64,000 nucleotides of DNA. Origin: Synechococcus sp. A18-25c. GTDB taxonomy: Bacteria > Cyanobacteriota > Cyanobacteriia > PCC-6307 > Cyanobiaceae. Shown here piece by piece: positions 9,526 to 19,708 of this stretch. The notes under the pieces were generated by a model. That model was not told where the DNA came from, ran no database searches, and was given only the letters and a program-made list of their open reading frames with translations. A program made the position numbers and the translations under genes. Where the stretch lies: assembly GCF_014280035.1 (NCBI RefSeq), contig NZ_CP047957.1:434001-498000 (forward strand), given 5' to 3'. The stretch's first letter is position 1. Each line of letters begins with the position of its first letter.

Positions 9526-10044
9526 ATGATTCTCAGGTCTTCTCTTGAGGCCGTAGCACCCGAGGAAGGTTGCGCCCTCCTGATCGGCGAGTCGTCTTCA
9601 GAGTGGTCGGTTCGTCAGGTGTGGCCTTGTTGCAACGTGTGGATCCCTGGGCTTTTTGGCTTTTCGGAACTGGACTGCAACGGTGCTGCCGATTCCCAAG
9701 CGGTGCCATCACGATGCTCGCGATTTGCGCTCGATCCACGTGAGCAAATCGCAGCACAACGCTGGGCAAGAGCCCGTGGTTGGCAGGTGCTGGGCAGTGC
9801 GCATTCCCATCCAGGCGGTGAGCCGGTGCCCAGTGCCGTCGATCGTCGATGGGCTGCTGCCGCTGGTGTGATGCTGATCGATGCCGGCAGGGGCGGTCTC
9901 GCGGCATGGTGGCTCCAGGGACCTTCACCGGATGCTGTGCACGCACTGCCGCTGGTGACCTGCCAGACCATCCCCGCTCAGCCCAATTCCTCTTGCCTTG
10001 GTGATGACGGAACCTCAAGTCCAAGTCGATCTCAGCTCAGATGA
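9526..10044 (+). CDS. JAMM/Mov34-type metallopeptidase
   Basis: The JAMM zinc site is complete: an upstream Glu (EEGCALLIGE) and HSHPGGEPVPSAVD (HxH-x7-S-x2-D). Stand-alone bacterial JAMM enzymes such as Mec+ trim ubiquitin-like sulfur carriers to expose a C-terminal Gly-Gly. The gene overlaps the start of the MoeB-rhodanese gene by about 40 bases, which supports a role in sulfur-carrier processing. ATG 9526 is chosen because GGAG lies six bases upstream; ATG 9490 and a further upstream start are possible. Confidence 0.85.
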   Translation: MILRSSLEAVAPEEGCALLIGESSSEWSVRQVWPCCNVWIPGLFGFSELDCNGAADSQAVPSRCSRFALDPREQIAAQRWARARGWQVLGSAHSHPGGEPVPSAVDRRWAAAAGVMLIDAGRGGLAAWWLQGPSPDAVHALPLVTCQTIPAQPNSSCLGDDGTSSPSRSQLR

Positions 10045-11167
10045 GCGGGGGCGGTATGCCAGGCACCTCACCTTGCCGGAATTGGGTGTTGAGGGTCAGA
10101 AACGATTGAAAGCTGCATCGGTGCTCTGTGTCGGCGCCGGTGGACTTGGCTCTCCACTGCTTCTGTATCTCGCGGCAGCGGGCATCGGCAGGATCGCCAT
10201 CGTCGATGACGACTGTGTGGAGGTGTCCAATCTGCAACGTCAGGTGATTCATGGTGAGGGAACGGTTGGTCAGTCGAAAGCACAATCGGCCAGTCAGCGG
10301 TTGCTTGATCTCAACCCTCATTGCCGGGTGGTCGAGCATCGCTGCCGGATCACCGCCATGAATGCCCTGGATCTGATCACGGACCATGACTTGGTGGTCG
10401 ATGGTTCCGACAACTTCCCTACGCGTTACTTGATTAGCGATGCCTGCGCTCTGCTGAACAAACCATGGGTCTATGGCTCGGTGCAACGCTTCGAAGGGCA
10501 GGTGAGCGTGTTCAACCTTGGACCCGCGTCACCTGACTATCGCGATCTGGTGCCCGAACCACCTCCACCGGGTCTCGTCCCCTCTTGCGCTGATGGTGGT
10601 GTGATGGGCGTGATGCCTGGGCTGATCGGCCTGATTCAGGCCACTGAAGTGATCAAGGTTCTTGCCGAGATCGGTGACCCTTTGGATGGACGTCTTCTGT
10701 TAGTGGATGGCTTGTCGATGCGCTTCCGGGAGCTTCGGCTCCAGCGCCGACCGGCCCGGTCACCGATCACCGGCCTGGTTGACTATCAAGCGTTCTGCAA
10801 TGCCGCTGGGACCAAGCGCGGCAAGGAGTCGACAGCGGTGAACAGCATTTCCGTGCGCGAGCTCAGTGCCCTGATGGCCCAGAGTTCCGAGTGGGTTTTG
10901 ATCGATGTTCGCAATCCCGCTGAAGCCGATGTGGCGGTGATCGAAGGTGCGCACTTGGTGCCCCTCGCCAGGATTGAAAGCGGTGAAGGTGTGGAGACTG
11001 TGCGCAGCCTTGCCGGCACAAGAGCGATCTATGTGCACTGCAAATTGGGTGGCCGTTCAGCCCGTGCGGTGGAGTTGCTGGCGCAACAAGGGATTGACGC
11101 CATCAATGTGACCGGAGGCATCAATGCCTGGTCCCAGGAGGTGGATGCCAGCGTTCCGGTTTACTAA
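10004..11167 (+). CDS. moeB: MoeB/ThiF-type adenylyltransferase fused to a rhodanese domain
   Basis: This 387-residue protein activates the C-terminus of a sulfur carrier (MoaD, ThiS or similar) by adenylation. The rhodanese domain can supply persulfide sulfur. The E1-like part has VLCVGAGGLGSP, IVDDDCVEVSNLQRQ, DGSDNFPTRYLISD and the zinc-site region PSCADGGVMGVMPG. The rhodanese part (about residues 285-385) has LIDVRNPAEADV and the active-site loop HCKLGGRSARA with Cys. The same fusion occurs in eukaryotic MOCS3/Uba4. It is translationally overlapped by the JAMM gene. Confidence 0.93.
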   Translation: MTEPQVQVDLSSDERGRYARHLTLPELGVEGQKRLKAASVLCVGAGGLGSPLLLYLAAAGIGRIAIVDDDCVEVSNLQRQVIHGEGTVGQSKAQSASQRLLDLNPHCRVVEHRCRITAMNALDLITDHDLVVDGSDNFPTRYLISDACALLNKPWVYGSVQRFEGQVSVFNLGPASPDYRDLVPEPPPPGLVPSCADGGVMGVMPGLIGLIQATEVIKVLAEIGDPLDGRLLLVDGLSMRFRELRLQRRPARSPITGLVDYQAFCNAAGTKRGKESTAVNSISVRELSALMAQSSEWVLIDVRNPAEADVAVIEGAHLVPLARIESGEGVETVRSLAGTRAIYVHCKLGGRSARAVELLAQQGIDAINVTGGINAWSQEVDASVPVY

Positions 11168-11186
11168 GGGCCTTCGCAGCCTGCCG

Positions 11187-12383
11187 TCAGTAGTCCACAC
11201 CACGCTTCAGATCCACCCCCTGTTCGGCGTAGTGCTTGTGGCAGACCATTTCGGAATGGACGCTGGCTAAATCGAAATAGGCCGGGGGATGTTTGCAGCG
11301 GCCCGTGATGATTACTTCAGTTTCAGCTGGCTTGCGAACCAGGGATTGGACGATCGGCTCCACTGGTAGCAACTCCAGATCCACGGTGGGATTGAGTTCA
11401 TCGAGGATTACGGTCTTGTAGAGGCCGCTGGCGATGGCCGCCCGGGCAATCTCCCAGGCCCGTTCAGCCTCCACGTAGTCAATCGGCTCTTGCTGGCCTC
11501 TCCACACGATTGCGTCACGCCCCGAGCGCAGATGGTCGACGAGATGCGGGTAGCTCTCACGAAGGGCAGCGATTGCAGCATCCTCGGTGTAGCCGCTCCC
11601 CCCTTTCAGCCACTGCAGGATCAACACGCGGTGGCTTTTGTCCTGACTGATGCCGCGACCGATGGCTTGCAGTGCTTTGCCGAGGGCGCTGGTGGATTTG
11701 CCTTTGCCTTCTCCGGTGTAGATCTCGATTGCACCAGGAGAGGTGAAAGGAAGGAAGGTGTCGTCAGCAGGTTCAATTCTGCGATGGGCGCGCATCTCTG
11801 AGTGAAGATCGGCGATCTGAATCAAGGGCTGTGGTGCAGCCCGCCCCGTCACGATGATCTCCATGCCTTCCGGGCGCGCAGAGAGGGTCTTCACCACATC
11901 GTCAACATCCAGCAGTCCCAGATCGAGCAAGGGGTTGAGCTCGTCGAGAACCACGACCGAGTACAGCGCGCTGGCGATGGCTCCACGGGCGATATCCCAA
12001 CCGCGTTGCGCTTCTTGTTGGTCGAACCTTGTGGCTTCCTCTGCATTGAAGTAATCGGCCCGGCCCGTGCGCACCTGGTCGATCAGGTGCGGGAAGCCTT
12101 GCTGGAGCGCCTCGATGGCCGCGTCTTCGTCGTATGCGCGCCCCGGTCCTTTGAGGAACCGCAGCAGCAGCACGCGCGTACGCCGCTGCTCGCAGATGCC
12201 AAGACCGATCGTTCGCAACACCACGCCAAGTGCCGCTTGACTTTTGCCCTTGCCTTCTCCGTCGTAGACATGCAGCTGACCGAGGCTGCGCTCTCGGCTG
12301 TCGGCAGCGGTGACGATGCCAATGTCTCGCTTGCTGCGATGTCGTGATCCGCTCGAACTGCCGGATGACCGGGTTGCGTCCAT
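11187..12383 (-). CDS. Tandem-duplicated CobO/BtuR-type ATP:cob(I)alamin adenosyltransferase-like protein
   Basis: Two copies of a CobO-like domain are fused in one 398-residue chain (about 35-210 and 215-390). Each has a P-loop (YDGEGKGKSQAALG and YTGEGKGKSTSALG), then LKG, a DEDAAI or TEDAAI helix, a Walker B-like VVLDELNP or VILDELNP, and a C-terminal block EIIVTGRA or EVIITGR. CobO enzymes adenosylate corrinoids. The length is twice the usual, so an internal pseudo-dimer is likely. It ends 20 bases from the convergent moeB and is divergent from larE. Confidence 0.85.
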   Translation of the reverse strand: MDATRSSGSSSGSRHRSKRDIGIVTAADSRERSLGQLHVYDGEGKGKSQAALGVVLRTIGLGICEQRRTRVLLLRFLKGPGRAYDEDAAIEALQQGFPHLIDQVRTGRADYFNAEEATRFDQQEAQRGWDIARGAIASALYSVVVLDELNPLLDLGLLDVDDVVKTLSARPEGMEIIVTGRAAPQPLIQIADLHSEMRAHRRIEPADDTFLPFTSPGAIEIYTGEGKGKSTSALGKALQAIGRGISQDKSHRVLILQWLKGGSGYTEDAAIAALRESYPHLVDHLRSGRDAIVWRGQQEPIDYVEAERAWEIARAAIASGLYKTVILDELNPTVDLELLPVEPIVQSLVRKPAETEVIITGRCKHPPAYFDLASVHSEMVCHKHYAEQGVDLKRGVDY

Positions 12384-12443
12384 CGTCAGGACCTGGATGG
12401 CGCTTCGTACGATCGGAGCATACCCAGATTCCCGCGTTCAGCA

Positions 12444-13283
12444 GTGGCTTTACAGACTTTTCGCCTGCTGGAACGCCTGTCATCTGAGGATGCTCAGCAG
12501 CTCGGGGATTTGCGGACATGGATCCACGACTGTGACCAGGTCTGCGTGGCTTATTCCGGTGGCGTTGACAGCACCCTGGTTGCCGCCATTGCTAAGGAGC
12601 AGCTGGATGAGCGCGCTTGGGCGATCACGGGTGTTTCCCCCGCTTTGGCACCTCACCTGCTCGCTGAAGCCCGTCAGCAGGCGGATTGGTTAGAGATGCA
12701 GCATCGCGAGGTGGAAACTCGTGAATTAGAGGATCCTGCCTACAACAGCAATCCCACGGATCGCTGTTACGCCTGCAAACGGGAGTTGCACAGTCAGCTC
12801 GGGCCGATTGCGCAGGCAGCGCAGGGAGCTCAGGTCCTGGATGGGGTCAATCTGGATGATCTTAGTGACCACCGTCCTGGTATTCAGGCTGCTCGGGATG
12901 CCGGTGTGCGCTCTCCTCTTGCGGAGTTGAAGATCGACAAGGCTGGAGTGCGTCGTCTCTCAAAGGCACTCGGTTTTCCGTGGTGGGACAAGCCAGCTCA
13001 GCCTTGTCTTGCCTCGCGTTTTCCCTATGGCGAGGCGATCAGCCACAGCCGTTTGCAGCAGGTGGGCCAGGCCGAGGCCTGGTTGATTCAACAGGGTTTC
13101 CCACGGGTGAGAGTGCGCTCACAGGGACTGTCGGCCCGGATTGAAGTGCCCCAAGAGCGACTGCCAGAACTGTTGGATCCCGCTCTACGCACCGCGGTGG
13201 TTGAGGCGCTGATGCAGCTTGGTTTCACTAGCGTCAGCCTGGATCTCGAAGGATTGGTGAGCGGCAAGCTCAACAGAATTTGA
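12444..13283 (+). CDS. larE: LarE-type ATP-dependent sacrificial sulfur transferase
   Basis: This PP-loop enzyme adenylates and thiolates the nickel-pincer cofactor precursor in Lactobacillus. The PP-loop is YSGGVDST (about residues 37-44). A CxxC segment (RCYACKREL) follows, and the Cys equivalent to the sacrificial cysteine lies in PCLASRFPYGE. The start is GTG, 60 bases from the divergent CobO-like gene. Many organisms carry LarE without LarA, so the true thiolated substrate here is open. The context of sulfur-carrier and cofactor genes is suggestive. Confidence 0.9.
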   Translation: MALQTFRLLERLSSEDAQQLGDLRTWIHDCDQVCVAYSGGVDSTLVAAIAKEQLDERAWAITGVSPALAPHLLAEARQQADWLEMQHREVETRELEDPAYNSNPTDRCYACKRELHSQLGPIAQAAQGAQVLDGVNLDDLSDHRPGIQAARDAGVRSPLAELKIDKAGVRRLSKALGFPWWDKPAQPCLASRFPYGEAISHSRLQQVGQAEAWLIQQGFPRVRVRSQGLSARIEVPQERLPELLDPALRTAVVEALMQLGFTSVSLDLEGLVSGKLNRI

Positions 13284-13298
13284 GGAGCCAAGACTTGC

Positions 13299-13787
13299 TC
13301 AGCCGCGCTCTGGGCAAGGTGTGCGTTCAGCCTCCGCAATGGCTGCAGGGGTCTCCCGCAGAAAACTACGGAGCGCATGCTTGCGGGCGCCCAATTCGAT
13401 TCTCAGGTGTTCACAAGCTGATTCCGGCATGGTGTGGTCTCCGCAAGTGAAAACATCAACTGCGGCGTAGCCGTTTTCGGGCCAGGTGTGGATCGAGATG
13501 TGTGATTCCGCCAGCAAGGCCAGACCGGTGACCCCTTGGGGCTCAAAACGGTGGGTGATGAGGTTGAGAAGCGTTGCACCAGCACGTTTCGCTGCTGTTG
13601 TGATGGTGGTTCTCAAAAAAGCTTCGTCGTCGAGCTTGCTGTGATCGCATTCGTAAAGCTCGAGAATGCAGTGCTTGCCCACCATGTCGGTGGCACTGGT
13701 GTTGGCAGGGCTGGAACTGGAAACGGGATTGATCTGGGCGTCGCCCCATCCTGGGTTGGGATGCAGGCAAGGCAGGGATTGCTCCAT
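13299..13787 (-). CDS. speD: S-adenosylmethionine decarboxylase proenzyme
   Basis: SpeD supplies decarboxylated SAM for polyamine synthesis using a pyruvoyl group made by self-cleavage. The cleavage site and surroundings ([20 protein letters not shown], processed before the Ser) and the later FTCGDH motif are intact. The prokaryotic short form normally has about 120-130 residues. This one has an extra, Ser/Pro-rich N-terminus of some 30 residues, so translation could start later, near [10 protein letters not shown] at 13682. It is convergent with larE. Confidence 0.92.
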   Translation of the reverse strand: MEQSLPCLHPNPGWGDAQINPVSSSSPANTSATDMVGKHCILELYECDHSKLDDEAFLRTTITTAAKRAGATLLNLITHRFEPQGVTGLALLAESHISIHTWPENGYAAVDVFTCGDHTMPESACEHLRIELGARKHALRSFLRETPAAIAEAERTPCPERG

Positions 13788-13815
13788 CAGTGGACGCTAC
13801 AAAGGGTTGCTGAAT

Positions 13816-14934
13816 TTAGCTTTTTCTCATCCCGTTCCTCAAGTGATCGGCCTTGAGAATCTGGGAGTGTTGACGCCAGCCTCCTTCGAATGCGTCCAGG
13901 TGGGTTGCACTCACAAGGCACTGATGGGTATCCCCAACGGCTTCCAGCAGGGCAAGCTGCCGGCGTGGATCCAGTTCGGCCAGCACGTCATCTAGCAGCA
14001 GCAGTGGAGGGTGTCCGCATAATTCACCCACCAGTTCCAGCTCTGCCAGCTTGAGGGCCAGCACGATCGTTCTCTGCTGACCGGCAGAACCAAAGCGGCG
14101 CGCAGCCGTGCCGTTCAGCACTAGTTCCACTTCATCGCGGTGGGGGCCCACCCTGCAGCTGCCGAGTCGTTCTTCTTCCGGGCGCTGTTGTCGTAACTGC
14201 TCTTCGATTGAGAGACGCCAGGGTTCTTCCGCCTCTTCACCGTCCAAGCGGCTGCCTGGCGCATAGCGGAGCTCCAGCTGCTCCTGCCCTTCGCTGAGGC
14301 GATCCTGCCAGGCTGCTGCCAGGGGTTCAAGCCTGGCCAATGCGCGGCGCCGGCGCCGGTGGATGCGCGTGCAGACCAACGCCATTTGGGTGTCGAAGCT
14401 GTCCAGCAAGACCTGCTGTTCCGATGAGGATCCGAGCCCACCGCGGCGCCAGAACTGACTGCGTTGACGCAGGAGCCGGTTGTAGCGACCGATCAGATCG
14501 GCATAAATCGGCTCCAGCTGCAGCACCACTCGGTCCAACCATTGCCGTCTGAGGGCGGGTTCGCCTCGTACCAGATGCAGATCGAGGGCACTGAATCCCA
14601 CACAGCGCAGCGGACCCACCAGGTCCATCTGGCGCTGCAGAACCTTGCCGTTGCGTTTGGCCTGGCGGCCGCCTTTCCGCCTGAGTTCCAGTTCCACCTG
14701 CTCATCGTCAGGACAGGTGGCCTTCAGCAGGGCACGCGAGGCATCCCAGTGGATCAGATCGGCGTCCTGACTGGAGCGATGGGAGCGAAGACTTCCGAGC
14801 AGTTCTACGGATTCGAGCAGGTTGGATTTCCCGATGCCGTTGCTACCGATCACAAGCAAACGCGGAGCATCAATCTCCAGCTGCAGTTGGCAGTGGTTGC
14901 GGAACGCCTGCAGTTCGAGCCGGAGAAGCCGAAT
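13816..14934 (-). CDS. recF: RecF recombination mediator, apparently without a standard start codon
   Basis: RecF is an SMC-like ATPase that loads RecA at gaps. Seen are Walker [14 protein letters not shown], the [16 protein letters not shown] signature region and Walker [13 protein letters not shown]. The first in-frame ATG/GTG/TTG is the GTG at 14859, inside the strand that precedes the P-loop. Homologous N-terminal sequence ([14 protein letters not shown]..) continues upstream to ATT at 14934, seven codons after an in-frame TAG. ATT 14934 would give a normal 372-residue protein, so it is used here. Confidence 0.85.
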   Translation of the reverse strand: MRLLRLELQAFRNHCQLQLEIDAPRLLVIGSNGIGKSNLLESVELLGSLRSHRSSQDADLIHWDASRALLKATCPDDEQVELELRRKGGRQAKRNGKVLQRQMDLVGPLRCVGFSALDLHLVRGEPALRRQWLDRVVLQLEPIYADLIGRYNRLLRQRSQFWRRGGLGSSSEQQVLLDSFDTQMALVCTRIHRRRRRALARLEPLAAAWQDRLSEGQEQLELRYAPGSRLDGEEAEEPWRLSIEEQLRQQRPEEERLGSCRVGPHRDEVELVLNGTAARRFGSAGQQRTIVLALKLAELELVGELCGHPPLLLLDDVLAELDPRRQLALLEAVGDTHQCLVSATHLDAFEGGWRQHSQILKADHLRNGMRKS

Positions 14935-14995
14935 GAGTCCGGTTGCGGCGTGTCGCTAAGGTAACTGTCTCGCGGTTGATCTCACAGCCAAGCGG

Positions 14996-15069
14996 GGGCA
15001 TGTAGCTCAGTTGGATAGAGCATCAGATTCCGGTTCTGAGGGTCGGGGGTTCGAGTCCCTCCATGCTCG
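14996..15069 (+). tRNA. tRNA-Arg (anticodon CCG)
   Basis: The acceptor GGGCATG pairs with CATGCTC (one G-T pair). The D-arm AGCTCAGTTGGATAGAGC is standard. The anticodon stem TCAGA/TCTGA holds loop TTCCGGT with anticodon CCG. The T-arm contains GGTTCGAGTCC. No 3' CCA is encoded. Confidence 0.95.
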
Positions 15070-15089
15070 TGTTCAGACAGGTTGTTCGC

Positions 15090-15551
15090 TCAGCGGAGCC
15101 TCAGCCCCATGGCTCTGATCCCTCCGGGATCGAGCAAAAATCCTTGTGACTTGATCGCATCCAAGGCTTGGGCTGGTGCGGCGATGGAAATGCTGCATCC
15201 CGGTAGGTCTCGACGCAGGCAGGCCAGAGAACGATGCACGAGTGCCTTGAGCAGCTTGGGTTGATCCTCGCCGGGGGCTGCGGCCAGATTCCAGAGGTTG
15301 GCATTGAGTGCCTGGTCGCTGGTGGCTCGGACGAATCCGACCAGTCGCTGCTCCTCTTGATCAAGGATGCAGAGATGCCAGAGGCTGCGTTGCAGCGCGA
15401 GAGGCCAGCGCTCGACTGGATGCGGTTGGTCGCCGCACGCCTGCAACAGGGCGTTGATACATTCGCCATCAGGAACATGCTCCATGCTGAAGCAGTAGCG
15501 CTCAGGCAGGCGTGGAATTGCAGCTTGTTGGCGAAAAGGAAGCAGTCCCAC
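15090..15551 (-). CDS. GNAT-like N-acetyltransferase
   Basis: This 153-residue protein fits a small GNAT fold: a strand with LVGFVRATSD, a further strand NANLWNLAA, helix PKLLKALVHRSLACLRR and the C-terminal strand/helix pair ISIAAPAQALDAIKSQGF that is typical of the acetyl-CoA-proximal end. The usual RxxGxG/A pyrophosphate loop is not clear. Substrate unknown. It directly follows ppc on the same strand with no spacer, so it is probably in the ppc transcript. Confidence 0.6.
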   Translation of the reverse strand: MGLLPFRQQAAIPRLPERYCFSMEHVPDGECINALLQACGDQPHPVERWPLALQRSLWHLCILDQEEQRLVGFVRATSDQALNANLWNLAAAPGEDQPKLLKALVHRSLACLRRDLPGCSISIAAPAQALDAIKSQGFLLDPGGIRAMGLRLR

Positions 15552-18500
15552 TTAGCCGGTATTACGCATGCCTGCAGCAATGCCATTGATGGTTAGCAGA
15601 GCGCCGCGAAGCAATTCGCTTCGGCTGTAAGTGCGACCGTCTCCATCACTGGATGACTCACTCATGGGCGGCTGGCGGTTCTGATCCCTGAGGCGCTTGA
15701 GCAAAGCCACCTGAAGGAAGCCGAGCGGCACGATCGTGCGGTTGCGCAGTCCAACGGAGAGCTGTAGGGCGGGATCGGCATCGAGCAGCCTTTCCTGCCG
15801 GGTGATCTCCAGCACCAGCCGCCGGGTCAGGCTGTATTCCTCAGCGATGGTGCTGTAGATGCGCTCGAAAGCCTCTCGATGTTCGGCGCTGCCGAGACTG
15901 CTCACATAGTGGCGGGCCAGGTCGAGATCCACTTTGGAGAGGGTCATCTCCACTTTGGAGATCAACATGCGGAAGAAGGGCCAGCGCTGATGAAGCGTGC
16001 GCAGCAACGACAGCTGATCCGGATCAGCCTCCAGTTCTTCGCTGAGGGCGGTGCCAACTCCGAACCAGCTGGGAAGTAGGAAGCGGCTTTGGGTCCAGCC
16101 GAACACCCAGGGAATGGCGCGGAGGCTCGAGAGGTCTCTGGCCCCTGATTTCCGTCGTGCGGGTCGACTAGAGATCTGCAACTTGCTGATCTCTTCGATT
16201 GGGGTCACTTGTTCAAAGAAGGCCACCAAATCGGGGTTGTCGTGCACCAGGGCTCTGTAGTGACGCCGGGAACATTGGGCCAACCGTGCCATCAGTTCAT
16301 TCCAACTGGGCGTGGCATCCAATTGGTTGGTCACCAGGCTGTTCTGCACCACCGCGGTGGTGACAGTTTCAAGGTTGTAGAGCGCCAGTTCTGGCAGGCT
16401 GTATTTCGAAGCCAGCACCTCTCCCTGCTCGGTGATCTTGATCCGACCCTGGAGGGTTCCACTGGGCTGAGCCAGGATCGCTTGGTAAGCCGGGCCACCG
16501 CCGCGGCCGACGGAACCGCCACGTCCGTGGAATAGTCGGAGGGCCACGCCGTTGTGGGACGCCAAATCCTGAAGCGCGATCTGGGCTTTGTGGATCTCCC
16601 AATTACTGGAGAGGAAGCCGGAGTCTTTGTTGCTGTCGGAATAGCCCAGCATCAATTCCTGCAGGGGCAGGCTTAGGCCACCCACCCGTGGCAACAGATC
16701 TCGGTAGAGCGGGGTCTGGAACAACTGCTCCATTACTTCAGGTGCCCGCTGGAGATCCTCAACGGTCTCGAAGAGGGGAACCACCAACAAATCCGCATGA
16801 CCGGCTGAGGGATCCACCAAGCCGGCCTCCTTGGCCAGTAGAAGGACTTCCAGCAGGTCAGACACGCTGTGACTCATCGAGATCACGTAAGTGCGACAGA
16901 TGCGGCTGCCGAACTCGTCCTGAAGACGATGCAGCATCCGGAACACATCCACGGTTTCGGCAGTGTTGGCGGACCAGTCCACGGAGGGGGGGATCAGTGG
17001 CCGTCTTGTCTGCAACTCCTGGAGCAACCAGGCGACCTTCTCGTCTTCGTTGAGATCTCCGTAGGCCTGATCAGGAGTCAGGTAGCGACTCAGTTCATCG
17101 AGGGCATCGCTGTGCCGGGTGCTTTCTTGACGGATGTCGAGGCCCGCAAGAGAGAACCCGTAGATATGCACCTGGGTGAGCAGGGTGTCGAGGGGTTCAC
17201 AGGTGAGATCTGTACTCACGAGGCTGGTGCGGATCAGCTCGAGTTCGCTGCGGAATTCAGCGATCGATCCGTAATGAAGGGCTTCACTGGGTTGCGCATC
17301 CGGTGGGCAGGGCGCTATGCCATCCGCAGGGGCTCGCCAGCCAGCCTCCGCCAGCTGATCGTTACGCAGTTGTGTGAGACGCAGCCGTTCCAGCATGAAG
17401 CTGAGCTTCAGTCGGTAGGGCTCCAGGCGGTAGCGGGTTGCGCGTTCTTCATAGACCTCTGGAAAGCGCAGTCGGTCCATTTCAAGGGATTCCAGCAGCG
17501 GTGCACTCACCTGGCTCCATTGCATGGAGATGCTCAGCTGGTCGCGGAGGTTTTGGACCGCGTTGATGTAGCGGTCAAGCATTAATTGACGCTGGTAACA
17601 CGCAGTGCGCCAGGTGATGTCCGTGGTCACGGAGGGGTTCCCGTCCCGATCGGATCCAACCCAGGAGCCAAAGGTGCAGAACGAAGAAGGCGGCAACTGC
17701 ACATCTGGATAGCTGCTGGACAGTGCTGTTGAGAGGCGCCGTCGCAGCTGAGGCATGGCTTCAAACAACACCTGCTGGAAGTAGTGCAAGGCGTAATCCA
17801 CCTCATCCAGCACCGAGGGTTTGAATTGGTGCAGCTCATCGGTTCTCCACCAAAGCCGGATTTCTTCTTCCAGCTGCAGACGGATGCCAGAGGCTTCGGA
17901 CGGGCTGGTGTCGGTTTTGGATTCCAGTTGCTGCAGCAGGCTGGCTACACGTCTTTGCTTGTGGCGCACCGTGTGGCGCACGATCTCGGTGGGGTGGGCT
18001 GTGAACACCAGTCGAATGTCCAGCTCCTGGAGAAGTGTCTCCAGATGCTTCGGTGGAACGTTCAGTCGGCGCAAACGTTCGAATAGCTCGCAGAACGTTG
18101 CCGGTTCGGTCTGGGTCGCGAGCGGTGGAGCAAAAGGGTCGATCTGGTCAATCAGTTCTTGGGAGCGGACGATGCTCTCCAGGTAGCTGTCTTCCTCGAT
18201 GCGTTGCTCGAGGATGTTGACCAGCTGGAAATAAAGCGAGAACGCACGGGCCGCTGCAATCGCTTCGGACAGATCCATGTCGCGGATGAGCGACGCCACG
18301 CCACCGCTGCTCTGGTCGCTGCTGTCCGCAACGCCAGGATCGCTGAGTTGCTTCATGCGCAGTAGCCGTTCGGCTTGATCCGCAGGACATTCGCTGCGCA
18401 GCACCGTCTGCCAGAGATCCTCGACCAGGGCCAGTCGCTGCTGAAGCAGCTGGCCGTTACCGCGACACTCCGAGACCTCCGCCCTGGGCTGATCGCTCGC

Positions 18501-18563
18501 AGGAATCGTTGTGGAGGAGGAGGACATGGACAGCGGGCCGGGATCGGAAGTCGTCATGATCAT
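15552..18563 (-). CDS. ppc: Phosphoenolpyruvate carboxylase
   Basis: PEP carboxylase fixes bicarbonate onto PEP to give oxaloacetate, the main anaplerotic step in cyanobacteria. The 1003-residue product contains the catalytic [17 protein letters not shown] block, [17 protein letters not shown], the glycine-rich loop [15 protein letters not shown], the [19 protein letters not shown] block and the invariant C-terminal NTG. The Ser/Thr-rich N-terminus (first 25 residues) is variable, so a later start is possible. It overlaps gshA by 4 bases and is followed directly by the GNAT gene. Confidence 0.98.
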   Translation of the reverse strand: MIMTTSDPGPLSMSSSSTTIPASDQPRAEVSECRGNGQLLQQRLALVEDLWQTVLRSECPADQAERLLRMKQLSDPGVADSSDQSSGGVASLIRDMDLSEAIAAARAFSLYFQLVNILEQRIEEDSYLESIVRSQELIDQIDPFAPPLATQTEPATFCELFERLRRLNVPPKHLETLLQELDIRLVFTAHPTEIVRHTVRHKQRRVASLLQQLESKTDTSPSEASGIRLQLEEEIRLWWRTDELHQFKPSVLDEVDYALHYFQQVLFEAMPQLRRRLSTALSSSYPDVQLPPSSFCTFGSWVGSDRDGNPSVTTDITWRTACYQRQLMLDRYINAVQNLRDQLSISMQWSQVSAPLLESLEMDRLRFPEVYEERATRYRLEPYRLKLSFMLERLRLTQLRNDQLAEAGWRAPADGIAPCPPDAQPSEALHYGSIAEFRSELELIRTSLVSTDLTCEPLDTLLTQVHIYGFSLAGLDIRQESTRHSDALDELSRYLTPDQAYGDLNEDEKVAWLLQELQTRRPLIPPSVDWSANTAETVDVFRMLHRLQDEFGSRICRTYVISMSHSVSDLLEVLLLAKEAGLVDPSAGHADLLVVPLFETVEDLQRAPEVMEQLFQTPLYRDLLPRVGGLSLPLQELMLGYSDSNKDSGFLSSNWEIHKAQIALQDLASHNGVALRLFHGRGGSVGRGGGPAYQAILAQPSGTLQGRIKITEQGEVLASKYSLPELALYNLETVTTAVVQNSLVTNQLDATPSWNELMARLAQCSRRHYRALVHDNPDLVAFFEQVTPIEEISKLQISSRPARRKSGARDLSSLRAIPWVFGWTQSRFLLPSWFGVGTALSEELEADPDQLSLLRTLHQRWPFFRMLISKVEMTLSKVDLDLARHYVSSLGSAEHREAFERIYSTIAEEYSLTRRLVLEITRQERLLDADPALQLSVGLRNRTIVPLGFLQVALLKRLRDQNRQPPMSESSSDGDGRTYSRSELLRGALLTINGIAAGMRNTG

Positions 18564-19708
18564 CCCAAAGCGCGTTCAGCTGAGACACAAACACCACGCA
18601 TCTCTTCGTCCTGCATGGCACTAATGCTGCTTCGCAGCATGGCTTCGATTGTGTCGCCCCGATCGATGCCATCCAGCCAGCGCATGGCCTGATTGCCATG
18701 CATCAGGATGGATTGGAGGGGCTTTAGCTGCTCATGCAATCCCAGCTCATGAGCGAGTGGGACGACGGAGTCGATCAGTTGCTTGAGCCAGTCGCGGCAG
18801 GAACGCTCATGGCCGTCATGCCAGTCACAAAGCGTGGCATCGAGGCTTGACTGAGCCGCGGCTCGATCGTTGTTCATGCTCAAGATCTCCAGCTCTTCAA
18901 GGCTGAGGCTGCTGCTGTGCAGAGGGTCGTGGGACTGAGGGTCACGCAACACCTGCTGCACTCTCAGTTCAAGCAGAGCGGTCACTGCCAGCAGCATGTC
19001 TGGATCCGTGATCAGATCGCAGATGCGCAGCTCAAGCCGATTCAGTCGATGGGGGCGATCCGGTCCGTTGGCACGGACCGACGTCCACAGGTGTCGCACG
19101 TTGTGCATGGTGCCGGCATCGATCTGGGCTTCGGTCCACGTGATGAAGTGCTGGTGATCGCGGAACAACGGCACGCGTGATGGCGTCAGGGGGAATTGCA
19201 GCCATCGCTGGGAATGGGCGCCTGTGACCTTGCCGTTCAGGAATGGCGAGCTGGCACTGAGCGAGAGCAACAGTGCGGCTTCACAACGCACGAGACGCAA
19301 AGCAGCGAACAGGTCTTCTGGGTCGTCAATGCCCAGATTGACGTGGACGCTGGCCGTCACCACCGCGGTTCCATAGGTGGCTTCAATCAGGGCGTGGTAC
19401 GGATTGTTGGGGTCAGAGCGTTCGAAATGCTGCGTGTCGCCGAGACTGAGCGTGCTGCCTGGCAACAGCGTGAGGTTCTGGTCCATTAGCCAGCGACGAA
19501 GCCTGCGTCGTGGTGACAACAAGGCTTCCGACAGCCCCTCGTAATCGGCTTGGGGAGCGGTGACATACTCCAGATTGCGATGGTCCGGTTCGGTGACGAA
19601 CCCTGTCAGCTCCTGTTTGGCACGTGCCGCAACGCCGACGTTGCGCCCATCTTTACGGCCGGTAAACAGCTCCACTTCGAACCCCTTCAACAGGCGATCG
19701 CTGCTCAT
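18560..19708 (-). CDS. gshA: Glutamate-cysteine ligase, cyanobacterial type
   Basis: This enzyme makes gamma-glutamylcysteine, the first step of glutathione synthesis. The 382-residue protein starts [12 protein letters not shown] and contains [49 protein letters not shown] and a helical C-terminal half. This is the cyanobacterial GCS2-related family rather than the proteobacterial GshA. It overlaps trpE by 4 bases (ATGA) and ppc by 4 bases, so the three genes form one operon. Confidence 0.9.
   Translation of the reverse strand: MSSDRLLKGFEVELFTGRKDGRNVGVAARAKQELTGFVTEPDHRNLEYVTAPQADYEGLSEALLSPRRRLRRWLMDQNLTLLPGSTLSLGDTQHFERSDPNNPYHALIEATYGTAVVTASVHVNLGIDDPEDLFAALRLVRCEAALLLSLSASSPFLNGKVTGAHSQRWLQFPLTPSRVPLFRDHQHFITWTEAQIDAGTMHNVRHLWTSVRANGPDRPHRLNRLELRICDLITDPDMLLAVTALLELRVQQVLRDPQSHDPLHSSSLSLEELEILSMNNDRAAAQSSLDATLCDWHDGHERSCRDWLKQLIDSVVPLAHELGLHEQLKPLQSILMHGNQAMRWLDGIDRGDTIEAMLRSSISAMQDEEMRGVCVSAERALG

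Noticed and set aside
16869-17585. Plus-strand frame of 238 codons inside ppc
   Set aside because: Shadow of phosphoenolpyruvate carboxylase; no family features.
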